DNA from: an uncultured bacterium
GTDB lineage: Bacteria > Bacteroidota > Bacteroidia > Bacteroidales > Muribaculaceae
Length of the DNA: 16,735 bases
Assembly (NCBI GenBank): GCA_905214735.1
Contig: CAJMNI010000049.1
Coordinates: forward strand, 1-16,735
Direction: 5' to 3'
In this document: one piece after another, positions 14,627 through 16,735 of the stretch
Layout of the letters: each line of letters begins with the position of its first letter
Position numbering within the stretch: position 1 is the first letter of the stretch
Translations under genes and position numbers: made by a program
The notes under the pieces: generated by a model
Database searches by the model: none
The model's input: the letters and a program-made list of their open reading frames with translations, nothing else
What the model was told of the DNA's origin: nothing

Positions 14627-16735
14627 CTATTCCAAATGATATATAAGTTTTTCATGTTTTGTAAGCTTACGATTTTTGAACTTATTATTGCAATTCTGTA
14701 TCAGTTGTTGTAGAGAGGGAAATGCGAACACTGAAAAATAATGGTATTGATGATTTCCGTAGAAGACTGCTCCATCTGGAGAGAAGTTCATATCATTCAA
14801 CTCGTATGGAAGATCCAATAAGCAATAGCCGCTTTTTGTATCCCAAATCTTTGTATGATTATCTCTGCCTGAACTTGCAAGATAATACCCTGTGGGATGC
14901 CATTTCAAATTTTTAATTAAACTTGAATGTGCAACCCAGGAAACAATTGTTTTTTCGCTTGCCAAATCATAAATGGTAATTTTCAAATCTGAATCATAAA
15001 AAGCCAAATATCTCCCGTCCGGACTAAGTGTGAGAAGTGAAATATAATCGGATTCCGTCTTGAATTTTAGAGTTTTGAAAAAGCCGTTTCGTAGATTCTT
15101 GCATTTAATCATTTTTTCATTCTCATCTGTATAAAACAGATTAAGATGAGAATCCAAGCAGTAATTAGATATTTCTAATTTCTCAATATTATAATGTTCA
15201 GTTGGTATCGTAATATTGCGATTAACCAATACGTTATTTAATACAGAAATATTTGAAAGACAAATTTCTTTTTCTGATTTTGTGAGCAGTATATCAGTCC
15301 ATGCATAGGGGAAATAGTATTCTTCAATATATTCATGACATGTTTCAAAAGAATTGATAAGTGTGTAAGTCTCGGTGTCCCAAATAATTATACGGTTATC
15401 TTTATCTTTACTAACCAAATATTTCCCTGATGGTGAAAAGATAAATTTTCCAGATGAATGTCTAAGATCAGGCTTCTCTATTGGCTTAAAATGATATCCC
15501 TTATCTATGGAAAAAAGATTGTCGTTAATATTAATTAGAATTTGTTGTCCAGAATAGCCCATGTCACAACATGAGATGGATTCATCTGAATGATACCAAG
15601 TGATAGGTTGGACATAGGTTTGCCCGTAGATATTAAGGAAATCTTTTATTCTGATTTCCCCGTTGGCCAATGAGCTAAAGTAAGCTATATATCTTTGAGA
15701 CTGATGAATTTTTATACCACTGATATCATTCATATGAGTTGGTAGTAAATACTTAGTTCTCATTGTTTCATTATCGCAAATCTTTATGAGACCGTTTTTA
15801 TAACCCAAAATAATTACTGATTTTCCTCCAAAATCGGCATAAGTTATAGCAGTCGGCTCGTTATCAGGAATTGATTTTATGATGTTTAAATTTTCATCTA
15901 AAACATTGACGAAATCGGAATAGCCTGCGATTATCTGGGTCCCATCGTTGTTAACTCCAATGGAGTAAAGACTATTGTTGAAATCAAAAGATTTAGATAA
16001 ACGTTCCCCCGTGGCTGTGTTAATTCTATGGAGTTCATTGTATTCTCCATAATAGATATAATTCCCGTCTGCGGATATTCCCGCTTGCAAATCAGGGTAA
16101 TAGTCATTTTCTTCGGGAATCTCTAAAATACATTTAAATGTTTTTCCATTAATTATAAAGATGCGACCGTGCTTACTAATGAGTAAAATCGTTTTGTTGT
16201 TGTCCGAAATCAAAGCTTTGTCTAAATCACACTGTGTTCTGTATTTCACAGTAGCATGCTTTTTTTGTATATCATATGACAATAACATTCCATCTTGAGT
16301 GACAATGAATAAATTATTCGCGGAGAATGTATAGAAAGCGCCTAACACAGCATCGTTAAATTTCAGGGTTTTCTCGCATTTACCATCGTTAAGATTCCAT
16401 ATTTTGACAGTTTCATCTTGAGATGCTGATGCAATATGAATGCTGTCTGGACTAAAGGAAATGGAATTAGTCCAAAAATCATGACCTCGTAAGGTGATAT
16501 TGTTGATGTTGGCAGTTTCTCGTAGGATTGCTTCTGCATCAGGATTTACAGGATCTTCTTTGAGTAATTGCATTGCAATAATTGCAGCCCCATAGGTGTC
16601 AGTCTCAATGAGTTGTTTTGCAGAAGCTGCTAACGCTTTATTTCTCTGCTTTTTTGCGATTTCTGTCTGATCTTTTGCACCAATACTTCGGTTATTTTTT
16701 GAGAATTTGTTAACGGCTCCGAGGAGCCAAGTGTT
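14627..16735 (-). CDS. WD40-repeat protein, 5' end outside window (probable STAND-type signalling protein C-terminus)
   Basis: The frame stays open to the last base of the window, so the 702 visible residues are the C-terminal part of a longer protein; the internal ATG at 16573 is unlikely to be the start. The first 54 residues form a helical stretch, AKDQTEIAKKQRNKALAASA (20-39) then LIETDTYGAAIIAMQLLKE. It resembles the linker between the NTPase and WD40 parts of STAND proteins. WD40-like blades fill about 75-670, enough for roughly two seven-bladed propellers. The clearest are FWTNSISFSPDS...VKIWNL, FIFSPSGKYL...IIIWDT and LKWHPTGYYL...TKIWDT. The tail, SLQQLIQNCNNKF then NRKLTKHEKLIYHL, also resembles the end of that family. 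The gene is markedly AT-rich compared with the glyS side, suggesting horizontal acquisition. The NTPase and effector domains are inferred, not seen. Confidence 0.85.
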   Translation of the reverse strand, partial: NTWLLGAVNKFSKNNRSIGAKDQTEIAKKQRNKALAASAKQLIETDTYGAAIIAMQLLKEDPVNPDAEAILRETANINNITLRGHDFWTNSISFSPDSIHIASASQDETVKIWNLNDGKCEKTLKFNDAVLGAFYTFSANNLFIVTQDGMLLSYDIQKKHATVKYRTQCDLDKALISDNNKTILLISKHGRIFIINGKTFKCILEIPEENDYYPDLQAGISADGNYIYYGEYNELHRINTATGERLSKSFDFNNSLYSIGVNNDGTQIIAGYSDFVNVLDENLNIIKSIPDNEPTAITYADFGGKSVIILGYKNGLIKICDNETMRTKYLLPTHMNDISGIKIHQSQRYIAYFSSLANGEIRIKDFLNIYGQTYVQPITWYHSDESISCCDMGYSGQQILININDNLFSIDKGYHFKPIEKPDLRHSSGKFIFSPSGKYLVSKDKDNRIIIWDTETYTLINSFETCHEYIEEYYFPYAWTDILLTKSEKEICLSNISVLNNVLVNRNITIPTEHYNIEKLEISNYCLDSHLNLFYTDENEKMIKCKNLRNGFFKTLKFKTESDYISLLTLSPDGRYLAFYDSDLKITIYDLASEKTIVSWVAHSSLIKNLKWHPTGYYLASSGRDNHTKIWDTKSGYCLLDLPYELNDMNFSPDGAVFYGNHQYHYFSVFAFPSLQQLIQNCNNKFKNRKLTKHEKLIYHLE

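Noticed and set aside
16571..16573. Internal ATG as the start of the WD40 gene
   Set aside because: The frame continues upstream without a stop to the window edge and encodes a plausible helical linker in the same composition.

Overview
The window looks like a chromosomal segment of a gut Bacteroidales bacterium, probably Muribaculaceae or a relative. This is inferred from gene families and signals: Bacteroidetes-type promoters (a -7 box of the form TAnnTTTG), no consistent Shine-Dalgarno sites, many lipoproteins with an L/F-x-S-C lipobox, BspA-type leucine-rich surface proteins with a C-terminal sorting-like tail, and an AAA-ATPase/PD-(D/E)XK gene of a family common in this phylum. No rRNA, tRNA, insertion sequence or CRISPR array was seen.

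Positions 1-8350 are GC-rich, densely packed and entirely minus-strand. Read in the direction of transcription the order is: glycyl-tRNA synthetase (glyS), a LemA-family lipoprotein, an FKBP-type prolyl isomerase lipoprotein, an 844-aa S9 serine peptidase, a small Ala-rich lipoprotein, a DUF2400/TIGR02757 protein and a secreted GHL10-type glycosidase-like protein. From LemA to GHL10 the gaps are 10, 14, 55, 13 and -4 nt, which suggests one operon with an envelope theme. It ends in a tight series of three hairpins at 144-256, at least one a good intrinsic terminator. glyS appears to have its own promoter and a foldable leader of about 130 nt.

Positions 8350-16735 differ in character: lower GC, wider spacing and accessory gene families. 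A plus-strand AAA-ATPase/PD-(D/E)XK gene with a textbook Bacteroidetes promoter comes first. Two minus-strand paralogous BspA-like proteins follow, separated by a 104-aa orphan on the plus strand. The paralogs share a 284-nt block with no differences at all, plus similar upstream promoter regions, which points to recent duplication with gene conversion.

The right edge holds an AT-rich, minus-strand WD40-repeat gene whose 5' part lies outside the window. The reading frame stays open to the last base, and both ends of the visible protein resemble the WD40 parts of large STAND-type signalling NTPases. That family includes conflict and antiphage proteins, so this gene is the best candidate here for an undescribed system, but its effector and NTPase domains are not visible.
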